Positions 6,807 to 14,104 of a DNA stretch of 16,568 bases are shown piece after piece. Each line of letters opens with the position of its first letter. Position 1 is the stretch's first letter. The stretch comes from Opitutales bacterium (GTDB lineage Bacteria; Verrucomicrobiota; Verrucomicrobiia; Opitutales; UBA2987). The position numbers and the translations under genes were made by a program. The stretch spans positions 1 through 16,568 of the forward strand of contig JAJFLT010000317.1 in the NCBI GenBank assembly GCA_021772555.1, written 5' to 3'. The notes below the pieces were generated by a model that saw only the letters and a program-made list of their open reading frames with translations, was not told where the DNA came from and did not search any database.

Positions 6807-7360
6807 TCGGCACTTATGATTTCTGCGCTCACTATGAGTGGACATTTGCCTGGCTCGAAAAGCAATTCGGGAAAGAGTTCCTTCTCTCATTTTTTGATGA
6901 AGCCATTCATCGCGACTCACAGCTCAAGGCCAAAAACTTGATAACGGAACTTGGATTTGAGGGCATGAAGGAATACTGGGGCCATACTCTGGATAAGGAA
7001 GGTGCGGAATATACTTGGCGAATGGGGCCGGACTATTTTCGAATGGATATGCACGATTGCCCTTCCAAGGGCTTTCTGATGCGCAATGAATTGGAGCAAC
7101 ACGCAGACTACTGTGACCACTGCATGGGCTGGATTGGCCCTTTGATGAAGGAGGCAGGCTTCTCAATTGACCATCAACACAACCATCGAGGTCAATGTTG
7201 GTGGGTATTTAGCGCGGACGGCGAGGACCCGCCGTCTGTAGCTCTTGAATCGGACGAGAATGACGTCCGCAGGCGAAAAGATTGGGATGACGACAATACA
7301 CCTGTCGATACCTTCTTCCGAGCTAACGGTATTCCGGACAAGAAAAATCAAACGGAATGA
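6803..7360 (+). CDS. ATC-hydrolase-like small protein, second of a tandem pair
   Basis: A paralogue (185 residues) of the preceding gene, translationally coupled by an ATGA overlap with AAGG about 9 bases upstream. It repeats the pattern Cys86-Pro (HDCPSKGFL), Cys104-x2-Cys107 (DYCDHCMGW) and Cys132 (HRGQCWWVF). The spacings are 18, 3 and 25 against 18, 3 and 24 in its partner. It adds a His-rich stretch (DHQHNHRG, 123-130) before the last Cys, and an acidic, probably disordered tail of about 45 residues (DENDVRRRKDWDDD). The N-terminal half is shorter in aromatic helices but of the same type (MKEYWGHTL). The pair may form a heterodimer or handle two related substrates; that is inference. It ends 6 bases before the convergent aldolase gene, with no terminator between them. 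Confidence 0.6.
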   Translation: MIGTYDFCAHYEWTFAWLEKQFGKEFLLSFFDEAIHRDSQLKAKNLITELGFEGMKEYWGHTLDKEGAEYTWRMGPDYFRMDMHDCPSKGFLMRNELEQHADYCDHCMGWIGPLMKEAGFSIDHQHNHRGQCWWVFSADGEDPPSVALESDENDVRRRKDWDDDNTPVDTFFRANGIPDKKNQTE

Positions 7361-7366
7361 CGATAA

Positions 7367-8200
7367 TCAGGAGGTTATTATGGAAAGTGCATCTTTGGCG
7401 CTGGTTCCATCGTGGACGACAGACATCAGAGCCCGGGTCATTGCAGAAGGATCGGTGTGCTGAATGATGTTTCGACCGTAAACAATCCCCGCCGCGCCTT
7501 GCTCAATGAGTGCTTCCGTGCGTTGCAGGATTTCCTCATCGGGTGCTTTGCTGCCACCTCTTACCAGAACCGGTATGTCCCCCGAAGTTTCCACCACTTT
7601 ATGATATACGCTGACATCGTCGGTTGGGTCCGCTTTAATAATGTCGGCCCCTAATTCGACGGCTTGCCTGACCAATGGAATGATTTTCTTTTCATCGCCG
7701 TCAACCATGTAACCACCGGCCTCTTTATTAGCACGGAAGACGAGGGGTTCGATCATCAAGGGCATTCCGTAGGAATCGCAAACTGGTTTCAATTTCAGTA
7801 TATTATTAATACACTGGTCGGTCACTTCCGGTTCGTCCGGGATCTGAAAGAGATTGACCACCACGCAAACGGCATCGAGGCGCAAGGCCTGGATGACGGC
7901 TTCCTCAATCATACGGCTGAAAAGTGTTCGCGGTAGGTTCTTGCCATATACATTGGCAACATCCGTGCGCAAAACGAGAGAAGGCTTCTCCCTTCCGGGA
8001 ACGGATTGCAGGTAAGGCGCCTGTCCTATCGTCAATTGGATCGCGTCGGGCGCTGCCTCAACCAGAACCTCTATGCACCGTTTGATATTTTCGATTCCTT
8101 GAAGGAATCCGCCTTCATTGAAAAATCCGTGGTCTACCGCTACGTCGAAACAACGGTTGGACTTGGCGTTAAACAGTCTTTTTAAGCGATAATCTTTCAT
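7367..8200 (-). CDS. DhnA/FbaB-type class I aldolase
   Basis: A 277-residue TIM-barrel class I aldolase of the DeoC/FbaB/LsrF superfamily. Landmarks are FDVAVDHG (18-25), the Schiff-base lysine Lys189 in DIIKADPT, the phosphate-binding loop VRGGSKAPD (213-221) and a second phosphate loop GIVYGRNIIQ (238-247). Such enzymes cleave or condense phosphorylated keto sugars, releasing a three-carbon fragment, or act as thiolases in the LsrF branch. It is the last gene of the leftward arm, 23 bases after the aminotransferase, under the DeoR-type regulator. The natural reading is the carbon-carbon cleavage step of the sugar pathway encoded here, giving dihydroxyacetone phosphate or another C3/C4 product. 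The preserved phosphate loops argue that its substrate is phosphorylated. The C-terminus VVHDGTSAKDAL matches the family, so the gene is complete. Confidence 0.88.
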   Translation of the reverse strand: MKDYRLKRLFNAKSNRCFDVAVDHGFFNEGGFLQGIENIKRCIEVLVEAAPDAIQLTIGQAPYLQSVPGREKPSLVLRTDVANVYGKNLPRTLFSRMIEEAVIQALRLDAVCVVVNLFQIPDEPEVTDQCINNILKLKPVCDSYGMPLMIEPLVFRANKEAGGYMVDGDEKKIIPLVRQAVELGADIIKADPTDDVSVYHKVVETSGDIPVLVRGGSKAPDEEILQRTEALIEQGAAGIVYGRNIIQHTDPSAMTRALMSVVHDGTSAKDALSIITS

Positions 8201-8223
8201 GATATATTTCTTACCTGTGGGTT

Positions 8224-9606
8224 CTAATATCCGTATTCTTTTTCTACTTCGCCGATGGCTTCATCGATCATGTCCAGACCTTTGAGCATAGTTTCATCGT
8301 CCATCACGATGGGCGGGCTCATGCGCAGGATGTGTCCGGCAGGAATCCAGGCCAGACCCTTGCGGAAAGCTTTCTGATAAACGAGTTCACCGGCCTTATC
8401 GAATGGCTCTTTGCTGTCGCGGTCTTTGACCAATTCGATGCCCATGAGGCAACCTTTGGCCCGAACATCGCCGACAATGGGATGCTCTTCCTTCATTTTG
8501 GCCATTCGTTTTACGGCGAGTTCCTCCAGGTGAGCGGCATGTTCTAAAAGGTTTTCCTCTTCGATAACCTCTGTTGAAGCCAGAGCTGCGGCGCAAGCCA
8601 TCGGGTTTCCGCCATAACTGCTGGAAGCCGAAATCGACTCGAAGCTTTCTTTGTAAGGTTCCCGCACCGCCACACAGGTGACGGGGAATCCATTGCCAAA
8701 GCCTTTTCCGATGGTGACGATATCGGGAACCACATCCCAGTGCTCCATGCAAAGCCACTTTCCGGTGCGCCCCCAACTGGCCAGGACTTCGTCGATCATG
8801 AGCAAGAGCCCATTGTCGTCGCAATAAGTCCGCAACTTGGGGAAAAAGTCATCCGGTGGCATAATGGTTCCGCCCCACCCCTGAATGGGTTCTAGTACGA
8901 ATCCCGCCACGTCTCCAACGGTTCCCTTCAAGATGTATTCATCATAGAATTCGATATATTTGTCGGTATCGATGACGCCGTCCTCTTTTACCCACAGAGG
9001 GCGATACGGATCAGGCCTGGGAACCATGTGAGCGCCGGGAGCGCGCGTCCGGCCATAGGCCAGCGACCTTATGTGACCGAGCGATACGCCGCCATAGGTT
9101 TTGCCATGAAAATCATAGAAACAGCTCAGCATTTCGTTTTTTCCCGTCGCGGCGCGCAGTACCCGCATGCCCGCTTCCACAGCCGTCGTCCCCGAATCGT
9201 AAAACTGAAAACCGTTCAGATCGCCCGGTAGAATTTCGGCCAATTTTTCAACCAATTCGGTTTTCACCGGAGTGGTGAAATCGTGCGCGTTCATGAGCGT
9301 TTTGGCTGCTTTCCCAATCGCCTCGCTTATTTTAGGATGACAATGACCCAATGTGGTTACATAGATTCCCGATGAAAAATCTATGTATCGATTGCCATCG
9401 ACGTCCTGGAGAACACAGCCTTCGCCCGATTCAAAGGTAACCGGGAAAAGCTTTACCTGGCCGCTGAGGCCCTTGAAGTATTTAGTGCAACGGGAATGGT
9501 AATCATTCGATAAAGGACCCGGCGGGACTGTCTCAATGTGAGGTGTCGATTCCAGATCAACTTTTGCCCATTCCAGGGTCGAAGGTTTCAGTTCGGATTG
9601 TATCAT
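8224..9606 (-). CDS. Class III PLP-dependent aminotransferase
   Basis: A 460-residue fold-type I aminotransferase of the acetylornithine/4-aminobutyrate group. It shows DVDGNRYIDFSSGI (68-81), GHCHPKI (87-93), the cofactor phosphate region SGTTAVEAGMRVLR (138-151), the PLP-stacking FHGKT (166-170), EPIQG (239-243), IDEVLASWGRTG (271-282) with Asp272 contacting the pyridine nitrogen, and Lys301 in TIGKGFGNGFP forming the internal aldimine. It carries a ~40-residue N-terminal extension relative to minimal family members. It overlaps the upstream regulator by 4 bases (ATGA), so translation is coupled. In this cluster it could remove or install an amino group on a sugar-derived aldehyde or keto intermediate; the substrate cannot be told from sequence. 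SGTTAVEAG where most members have SG(S/T)EANE suggests a subfamily apart from GabT and ArgD. Confidence 0.9.
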   Translation of the reverse strand: MIQSELKPSTLEWAKVDLESTPHIETVPPGPLSNDYHSRCTKYFKGLSGQVKLFPVTFESGEGCVLQDVDGNRYIDFSSGIYVTTLGHCHPKISEAIGKAAKTLMNAHDFTTPVKTELVEKLAEILPGDLNGFQFYDSGTTAVEAGMRVLRAATGKNEMLSCFYDFHGKTYGGVSLGHIRSLAYGRTRAPGAHMVPRPDPYRPLWVKEDGVIDTDKYIEFYDEYILKGTVGDVAGFVLEPIQGWGGTIMPPDDFFPKLRTYCDDNGLLLMIDEVLASWGRTGKWLCMEHWDVVPDIVTIGKGFGNGFPVTCVAVREPYKESFESISASSSYGGNPMACAAALASTEVIEEENLLEHAAHLEELAVKRMAKMKEEHPIVGDVRAKGCLMGIELVKDRDSKEPFDKAGELVYQKAFRKGLAWIPAGHILRMSPPIVMDDETMLKGLDMIDEAIGEVEKEYGY

Positions 9607-10436
9607 TTGCTTTCAGAGGTTCGTTGTTCTTGAAAAGATCGTGCATTCAGTGGTTTAAGGGGCGCCTTGATCAGGTTCACCCCCATCTTGCGAAAACGCC
9701 GGTAATCCATGCGATCGATGCGTTCATCGGTGATAAAAGTGTCCACATCTTTAAGTAAACCATTGCGGACCAAAGCCGTTTTACCGATCTTTGTGCTGTC
9801 TGCCAGAACACAGCAACTTTGGGCGCATTGACGCATTTTACGGTCTACCTGGGCCATCCGCATATCCACATTATAAATGGCCCCGGCGTTATCAATGGCG
9901 TCCGCTCCCTGAAAAACGATGTCCGCGGAAAAGAGGTCCAAACTGTGTTCGGCCACCACGCCTGTCAGGTCGGGGCTTCCACGCCGGATAATGCCGCCGG
10001 TGAGTATGACTTCAACCCCCTCCGTGAACTGTAGTTCCGAGGCCACGGCCAGACTTGTGGTGATAACGATCAGGTCTGAAAAATTCTTGAGGCCGGCAGC
10101 CAGCTGCAGGGTAGTTGTCCCATTATCCAGTATAATGCGCTGGCCAGGCTCGATCAGTCGCAGGGCTTCTCTGGCAATGGCTACCTTGGCTCGTTTCTCT
10201 TTTTGGCGTTTTCCTTTGAAATTGAATTCGAAGGCGCGCCTTTCGGCGATCATGGCGCCTCCGTGCACGCGCCGCGCTTCATTGTTTCGCTCCAACTTTT
10301 CAAGATCACGCCGCACGGTCATTTCGCTTACCTCGAAACGTTCGGCCAAGGTGGGGATGGTGACAGAATTTTCGTCCTCAAGGAGCCCCCGGATTTCCCT
10401 GAGCCGACGATCTGCAGTTAAACGGTTTGAGCCCAT
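9603..10436 (-). CDS. DeoR-family transcriptional regulator
   Basis: A typical DeoR/GlpR repressor of 277 residues from the chosen ATG. The N-terminal winged helix-turn-helix is complete (ADRRLREIRGLLED, then IPTLAERFEVSEMTVRRDLEKLER and RRVHGGAM). It is followed by the sensor domain with the sugar-phosphate-binding IILDNGTTTLQLAAGL loop, a TGGIIRRGSPD segment and a VLADSTKIGKTAL segment. The frame also opens at 10496, but that start would put the shared operator/promoter inside the coding region, and family members begin a few residues before ADRR, so I prefer 10436. It heads the leftward arm (regulator-aminotransferase-aldolase) and diverges from the nagA-like gene. By family it should repress both arms until a phosphorylated pathway intermediate binds. 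Confidence 0.9.
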   Translation of the reverse strand: MGSNRLTADRRLREIRGLLEDENSVTIPTLAERFEVSEMTVRRDLEKLERNNEARRVHGGAMIAERRAFEFNFKGKRQKEKRAKVAIAREALRLIEPGQRIILDNGTTTLQLAAGLKNFSDLIVITTSLAVASELQFTEGVEVILTGGIIRRGSPDLTGVVAEHSLDLFSADIVFQGADAIDNAGAIYNVDMRMAQVDRKMRQCAQSCCVLADSTKIGKTALVRNGLLKDVDTFITDERIDRMDYRRFRKMGVNLIKAPLKPLNARSFQEQRTSESK

Positions 10437-10454
10437 ATTAATGCCTGAATACGG

Positions 10455-10486
10455 TTGACAATGTAATATTTTGTTATAATTGTCAA
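10455..10486. promoter_or_regulatory. Candidate DeoR operator (perfect inverted repeat)
   Basis: TTGACAAT (10455-10462) and ATTGTCAA (10479-10486) form a perfect inverted repeat with a 16-base AT-rich centre, in the only intergenic space between the regulator and the nagA-like gene. The right arm overlaps the last two bases of the predicted -10 box of the rightward arm, and each arm contains TTGACA reading inward. Binding of the adjacent DeoR protein here would block both directions. Confidence 0.6.
10472..10480 (+). promoter_or_regulatory. Extended -10 promoter of the nagA-like operon
   Basis: TG-T-TATAAT (10472-10480) is a perfect extended -10 element, predicting initiation near 10487 and a ~40-base leader before the ATG at 10527. 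The TTGACA at 10455-10460 is only 14 bases upstream, too near for a normal -35. A leftward promoter is less clear; the best guess is TTGACA (10481-10486) with TACATT (10460-10465) at 15 bases. Confidence 0.5.
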
Positions 10487-10526
10487 ATACAATCATATAT
10501 TTACATTTTGCCGATCCCCTATTTTC

Positions 10527-11747
10527 ATGAATGTCTTGGATAATCGATTACCGGAAAAGCAGGTCATCCTCGGGGCCAAAGTAGTCTTTCCCGATTCGGT
10601 GGAAGAGGATGTTTGTGTCATTCTGGAACAGGGGAAAATCAGCCGCATCGCAAAAGGAAACCCTCCAGAGGATGACAGCGTCGGGATAGCGATTGAGGCC
10701 GATGGCGCTTACTTGGCACCAGGATTCATCGACCTGCATATCCATGGCACCGGTGAGTATATCGTCGATGATGGCCCCGACGCTCTCAGGAGCCTGGCAA
10801 AACTGCTTCCAAAATACGGGGTGACAGGATTTCTGCCCACCGTATGTCCCGCAGAAAAGGAAACACACATTGCGCTGGTGGCGGCATTAAGTGAGGTGCA
10901 GAGCGCTGGAACCGGGATTCTTGGCTTTTTTATTGAGGGGCCCTTTCTGGCTTTGCCCGGCTCTTTGTCCGTTGATCCCGACCAACAAGCCGATATCGAT
11001 TGGGTTTCAAAGCTTCGCCAGGCCGCTTCACCCTACCGGGCGATCTTTGCCGTATCGCCGGATTTTCCAAACATCGATAGTCTCCTGCCTGCCATGACAT
11101 CCGGAGGAATACCGGCATTTATCACGCATACCCGTGCCGGTGTTGCCGATACCTTTGACGCCATCGAAGCTGGAGCAGTCCACGCCACCCATTTCTACGA
11201 TGTCTTTTACGTCCCCGATGAAAAAGAACCGGGGGTGCGGCCCTGCGGAGCAGTGGAAGCGATCCTCTCATCTCCCAAAACCAGTGTGGATTTTATTTTG
11301 GACGGCGAGCATGTCGACCCTGTAGCCATAAAGCTCGCCCTGCGTTGCAAGGGAATCGAGGGTGTTTGCCTCATAACGGACGCTAACCGCGGCGCGGGTT
11401 CTCCCCCTGGAAAGCGTTATCCTTTTGGAGATTTTGAAATTTCGTTTGCCTATGAAGGAGCGCCCGCGCGGCTTACCGAATCACACCCCAGATCACCGGG
11501 AGGTTTGGCCGGCAGCGGACTTACAATGGATCAAGCGGTGCGCAATGCGGTCAAAATGCTCGACCTCGAACTACCCCAGGCGGTCGCTATGGCCTCTTCT
11601 TCGCCCGCTAAAGTGCTGGGGCTGGAACACCGTAAAGGAAAAATCAAAACAGGATATGACGCCGATCTGGTGCTGCTCGACGCCACTGATTTAAAACCTA
11701 CCCGCACCTGGGTGGGCGGATTCGAGGTTTATCGCCGAGACCCGTAA
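10527..11747 (+). CDS. N-acetylglucosamine-6-phosphate-deacetylase-like amidohydrolase (NagA family)
   Basis: A 406-residue amidohydrolase-superfamily protein with the full NagA barrel plan. It has His71-x-His73 (FIDLHIHGTGEY), metal ligand Glu137 (IEGPF), His201 (ITHTRAG), His222 (ATHFYDVF), His262 (LDGEHV), catalytic Asp285 (LITDA) and LAGSGLTMDQAV (327-338). The spacings Glu137-His201-His222 (64, 21) equal those I recall for E. coli NagA (131-195-216). It should remove the acetyl group from an N-acetylated amino sugar. The substrate pocket differs, however: the usual GPF...KGAH segment reads GPFLALPGSLSVD with no histidine, THxxNAM reads THFYDVF, and the phosphate-contacting Arg of the REPG motif is Lys (KEPG, Lys233). 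So GlcNAc-6-phosphate is not assured, and I withhold the symbol. It is first gene of the rightward arm, with no clear ribosome site. Confidence 0.85.
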   Translation: MNVLDNRLPEKQVILGAKVVFPDSVEEDVCVILEQGKISRIAKGNPPEDDSVGIAIEADGAYLAPGFIDLHIHGTGEYIVDDGPDALRSLAKLLPKYGVTGFLPTVCPAEKETHIALVAALSEVQSAGTGILGFFIEGPFLALPGSLSVDPDQQADIDWVSKLRQAASPYRAIFAVSPDFPNIDSLLPAMTSGGIPAFITHTRAGVADTFDAIEAGAVHATHFYDVFYVPDEKEPGVRPCGAVEAILSSPKTSVDFILDGEHVDPVAIKLALRCKGIEGVCLITDANRGAGSPPGKRYPFGDFEISFAYEGAPARLTESHPRSPGGLAGSGLTMDQAVRNAVKMLDLELPQAVAMASSSPAKVLGLEHRKGKIKTGYDADLVLLDATDLKPTRTWVGGFEVYRRDP

Positions 11748-11790
11748 ATTTCACGCATAACCTAACCTTTTCAACCAGAGTAATAACCTA

Positions 11791-12723
11791 ATGGAAGAGT
11801 TTACCTATCAACCCTCCCTGCACGTCCCTTTTCGGGATGTCGAAGTGCTGGACCGAGTCCGTAAGATCAAAAGAGAAGATCTCAGCACACATCCCAACCC
11901 AGATTACAAAATCACCATCATGAAGGGCTCCGAAGTTTGGTTCATGTTCCTCATGGATATGTTTTATCGCATTAAAAAAGCTTCCGATGAAGGTGAAAAA
12001 TTGGTCATGCTCTTGCCCCAGCCGATTCAGGAATATGCCCAGCTGGCCTATTTGATTAACAAGTTTGAGGTAGATTGCAGCAAGCTCTACACCTTCAACC
12101 TGGATGAATACGCGGACGAAAACGGAAACATCGCTCCGGAGAGCTGGCCTTATGGATTCACCCACTGCCTGAAGAAACAATTTTTCTCAAAAATCGACCG
12201 GAAGCTGCGCCCGCCGGAATCGCAAATGATCGGATTGACCAACGAAAACATCAACGATTACGGCAAAATGATGGCCGACATGGGTGGAGCCGATATCGCT
12301 TACACCGGCCCCGGATGGACCGGGCACCTGGCTTTTATCGAACCGGACGCGCCCGAGTTCGACTTTCCTCTCGAGCAATGGAGGACGCTAGGACCGCGAA
12401 TCGTCACCTTAAGTCCCTTTACCCTGGCCCAGAATTCCCTTCATGGGAGTTTCGGAATGAGTGGAGACCTGGCGCGAGTGCCGCCCAAAGCCGCCACTAT
12501 TGGCCCGGCTCAGGTCATTGCTTCCAAATTCAGAATTCAAATCCACTGTATAACTGTTCATGGAACGGCCACAGCGTGGCAGCGATTTATCACGCGCCTT
12601 GTCCTCCATGGTCCCGTTACACCCCGCGTCCCCGAATCCCTGCACCAGGAACTGCGAACGGATGTGTGGGTTTCTGAATCGATAGCGCAGGACATCGTAA
12701 CGGATTGGGATAAAGGTTATTGA
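11791..12723 (+). CDS. Glucosamine-6-phosphate deaminase/isomerase-like protein (NagB family), altered phosphate site
   Basis: A 310-residue NagB/SugarP-isomerase-fold protein. It keeps the catalytic acid of NagB, Asp105 in TFNLDEY, and the His179/Glu184 pair in TGHLAFIEP (E. coli Asp72, His143, Glu148), plus FTHCLKKQFF after the active-site strand. The phosphate-holding parts are gone. The LPTGGTP loop reads LLPQPIQEYA (74-83), the Arg of ANSRFF (Arg172) reads QNSLHG, and the Lys of GSQKA (Lys208) reads HGTATA. The third relay residue Asp141 is Thr177. An N-terminal extension of ~40 residues precedes the fold. It follows the NagA-like gene by 43 bases, so an isomerase/deaminase step on an amino sugar is the natural guess, but with a substrate that is not 6-phosphorylated, or with another role. 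The last bases carry AAAGG and the next gene may start inside its stop. Confidence 0.85.
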   Translation: MEEFTYQPSLHVPFRDVEVLDRVRKIKREDLSTHPNPDYKITIMKGSEVWFMFLMDMFYRIKKASDEGEKLVMLLPQPIQEYAQLAYLINKFEVDCSKLYTFNLDEYADENGNIAPESWPYGFTHCLKKQFFSKIDRKLRPPESQMIGLTNENINDYGKMMADMGGADIAYTGPGWTGHLAFIEPDAPEFDFPLEQWRTLGPRIVTLSPFTLAQNSLHGSFGMSGDLARVPPKAATIGPAQVIASKFRIQIHCITVHGTATAWQRFITRLVLHGPVTPRVPESLHQELRTDVWVSESIAQDIVTDWDKGY

Positions 12724-12749
12724 TCGAAAACTCCTTTAATCAAACACAC

Positions 12750-14093
12750 ATGTCAAACGGACTTATCGCGGGAAGCGCTCAGGTAGACATTTCTCCGGAA
12801 AAATCTCTTTTCTTATTCGGTTATCCCCATGTCGAGCGTAACAGCACAGGCATTCACGATGCCTTGTATAGTTCATCGCTCTATTTATCGGACGACAGGG
12901 AGCACCTTCTATTCATTGCCAACGATATCATTTTTGTAAGCAAAGCCCTATGCGCGCGTGTCCGGGCGAATATCTCTGCCGAAACCGGCTTATCCGAAAA
13001 TGTTATCACGATAAGCGCAACGCACACCCACTCGGGACCAATCACCGCCAACTGCCTGAGCAACGAATCGGACTTAACGGTTCCTCCAGCGGATAAAGAA
13101 TATCTGGATTTATTGGAGCAGAATATGGTGAAAAGCGCCTGCGCGGCATTCAATTCCGCGGTCCCAGCGGAAGTGGGATTAGTAACCACGGAGGCTAACG
13201 GAATAGGAACCAATCGCCATGCCCCCGAAGGTTGCGCCGATCCTGAAGTTCCAGTCATGATGGTTCGAGCCAAAGAAAGCCATAAATCCATCGCATGTAT
13301 GGTTGTCTACTCTATGCATCCAACGGTACTGCATGAAGACTCGACCCTGATAAGCGGCGACTTTCCCGGCCTCGCGCGACAGTATCTGCAAGAAAAAATA
13401 TTGGGTGGTGATTGCCCTCTACTCTATCACACAGGCCCTGCCGGAAATCAAAGCCCCCGTTATATTACACGTGGAAACACCCTCTCGGAAACCAAGCGAT
13501 TGGGTTTTCTGCTGGGCCAAAGCATTGCCGATGCCATCGCGAATATCACGTTTTCAAGCGATATTCACCTTTCGACTGGGCGAACTTTGTTCGATCTTGA
13601 GCGAAGAAATTTTCCCAGTATCGGAGAAGCTGAAAGAAAATTGAAACGGGCGAGAGAAACCTATTCGACTTTAATCGAAGAAAACGCACCGCGCCCGGAA
13701 ATCAGGACCGCTGAGTGTTCCTGTTTCGGAGCGGAGGAAACCTTGACCTTGGCCAAAGCCGCGGTGGAAGGCCGATTGGAGACCGCCTGCCAGGGTAGCT
13801 TACCGGCGGAGGTATTTGTGGCAAAAATTGGACCGTGGACCTTTGCCTGTTGGCCTGGAGAGTTCTTTGTCGAATATGCCTTGGACCTGAAGGCCACTGT
13901 CGATAATTGTTTCGTGATCAGCCTCGCCAATGGCGAGTTGCAGGGCTATATTGTCACCCAAGAGGCGGCGGACGAAGGCGGCTATGAGGCTTCCAACGCC
14001 TTATTCAGTGAAAGCAATGGATCGCTCTTTGTTTTGGAAACGCAAAAGTTGATCAAGCAAATAACAAAACCGATAGACGTTTCGAAGGTATAA
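12750..14093 (+). CDS. Neutral/alkaline ceramidase-family amidase
   Basis: A 447-residue homologue of the N-terminal domain of neutral/alkaline non-lysosomal ceramidases, zinc amidases that cleave N-acyl bonds. From ATG 12750 it begins MSNGLIAGSAQVDISP, the usual family opening. The site residues are present: His92-x-His94 (ATHTHSGP), His190 (YSMHPTVLH), the nucleophile position Ser235 (GPAGNQSP), Glu371 (WPGEFF), and Tyr400 or Tyr412 (GYIVTQEAADEGGYE). These correspond to His96, His204, Ser274, Glu411 and Tyr448 of the Pseudomonas enzyme as I recall them. It lacks a signal peptide and the C-terminal Ig-like domain of secreted ceramidases, so it is probably cytoplasmic and not a sphingolipid enzyme. 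Between a NagB-like and a kinase gene it may de-acylate an amino-sugar derivative. A TTG at 12720 overlapping the previous stop would add ten residues. Confidence 0.85.
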   Translation: MSNGLIAGSAQVDISPEKSLFLFGYPHVERNSTGIHDALYSSSLYLSDDREHLLFIANDIIFVSKALCARVRANISAETGLSENVITISATHTHSGPITANCLSNESDLTVPPADKEYLDLLEQNMVKSACAAFNSAVPAEVGLVTTEANGIGTNRHAPEGCADPEVPVMMVRAKESHKSIACMVVYSMHPTVLHEDSTLISGDFPGLARQYLQEKILGGDCPLLYHTGPAGNQSPRYITRGNTLSETKRLGFLLGQSIADAIANITFSSDIHLSTGRTLFDLERRNFPSIGEAERKLKRARETYSTLIEENAPRPEIRTAECSCFGAEETLTLAKAAVEGRLETACQGSLPAEVFVAKIGPWTFACWPGEFFVEYALDLKATVDNCFVISLANGELQGYIVTQEAADEGGYEASNALFSESNGSLFVLETQKLIKQITKPIDVSKV

Positions 14094-14104
14094 AGATTCC
14101 AGCC

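Noticed and set aside
6720..7200. Zinc-ribbon or regulatory protein for the CxxC-containing small pair
   Set aside because: Only one CxxC is present per protein, the other cysteines lie about 18 and 24 residues away in a Cys-Pro and a Gly-x-Cys context, and there is no basic DNA-binding region.
7370..7463. A perfect AGGAGG followed by ATG at 7380 and a 27-codon frame on the + strand
   Set aside because: It is wholly antisense to the conserved C-terminus of the aldolase gene (VVHDGTSAKDAL), and the 27-residue product has no recognisable feature. Chance is more likely, though a small antisense ORF cannot be excluded.
10455..10480. TTGACA plus TATAAT as a classical -35/-10 pair for the rightward operon
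   Set aside because: The spacer is only 14 bases. The TG at 10472-10473 makes an extended -10, which does not need this -35; TTGACA is better explained as an operator arm.
10437..10496. The 20-residue N-terminal extension of the DeoR regulator
   Set aside because: It would encode the operator palindrome and the region where transcription is expected to start, and the family starts just before the winged helix.
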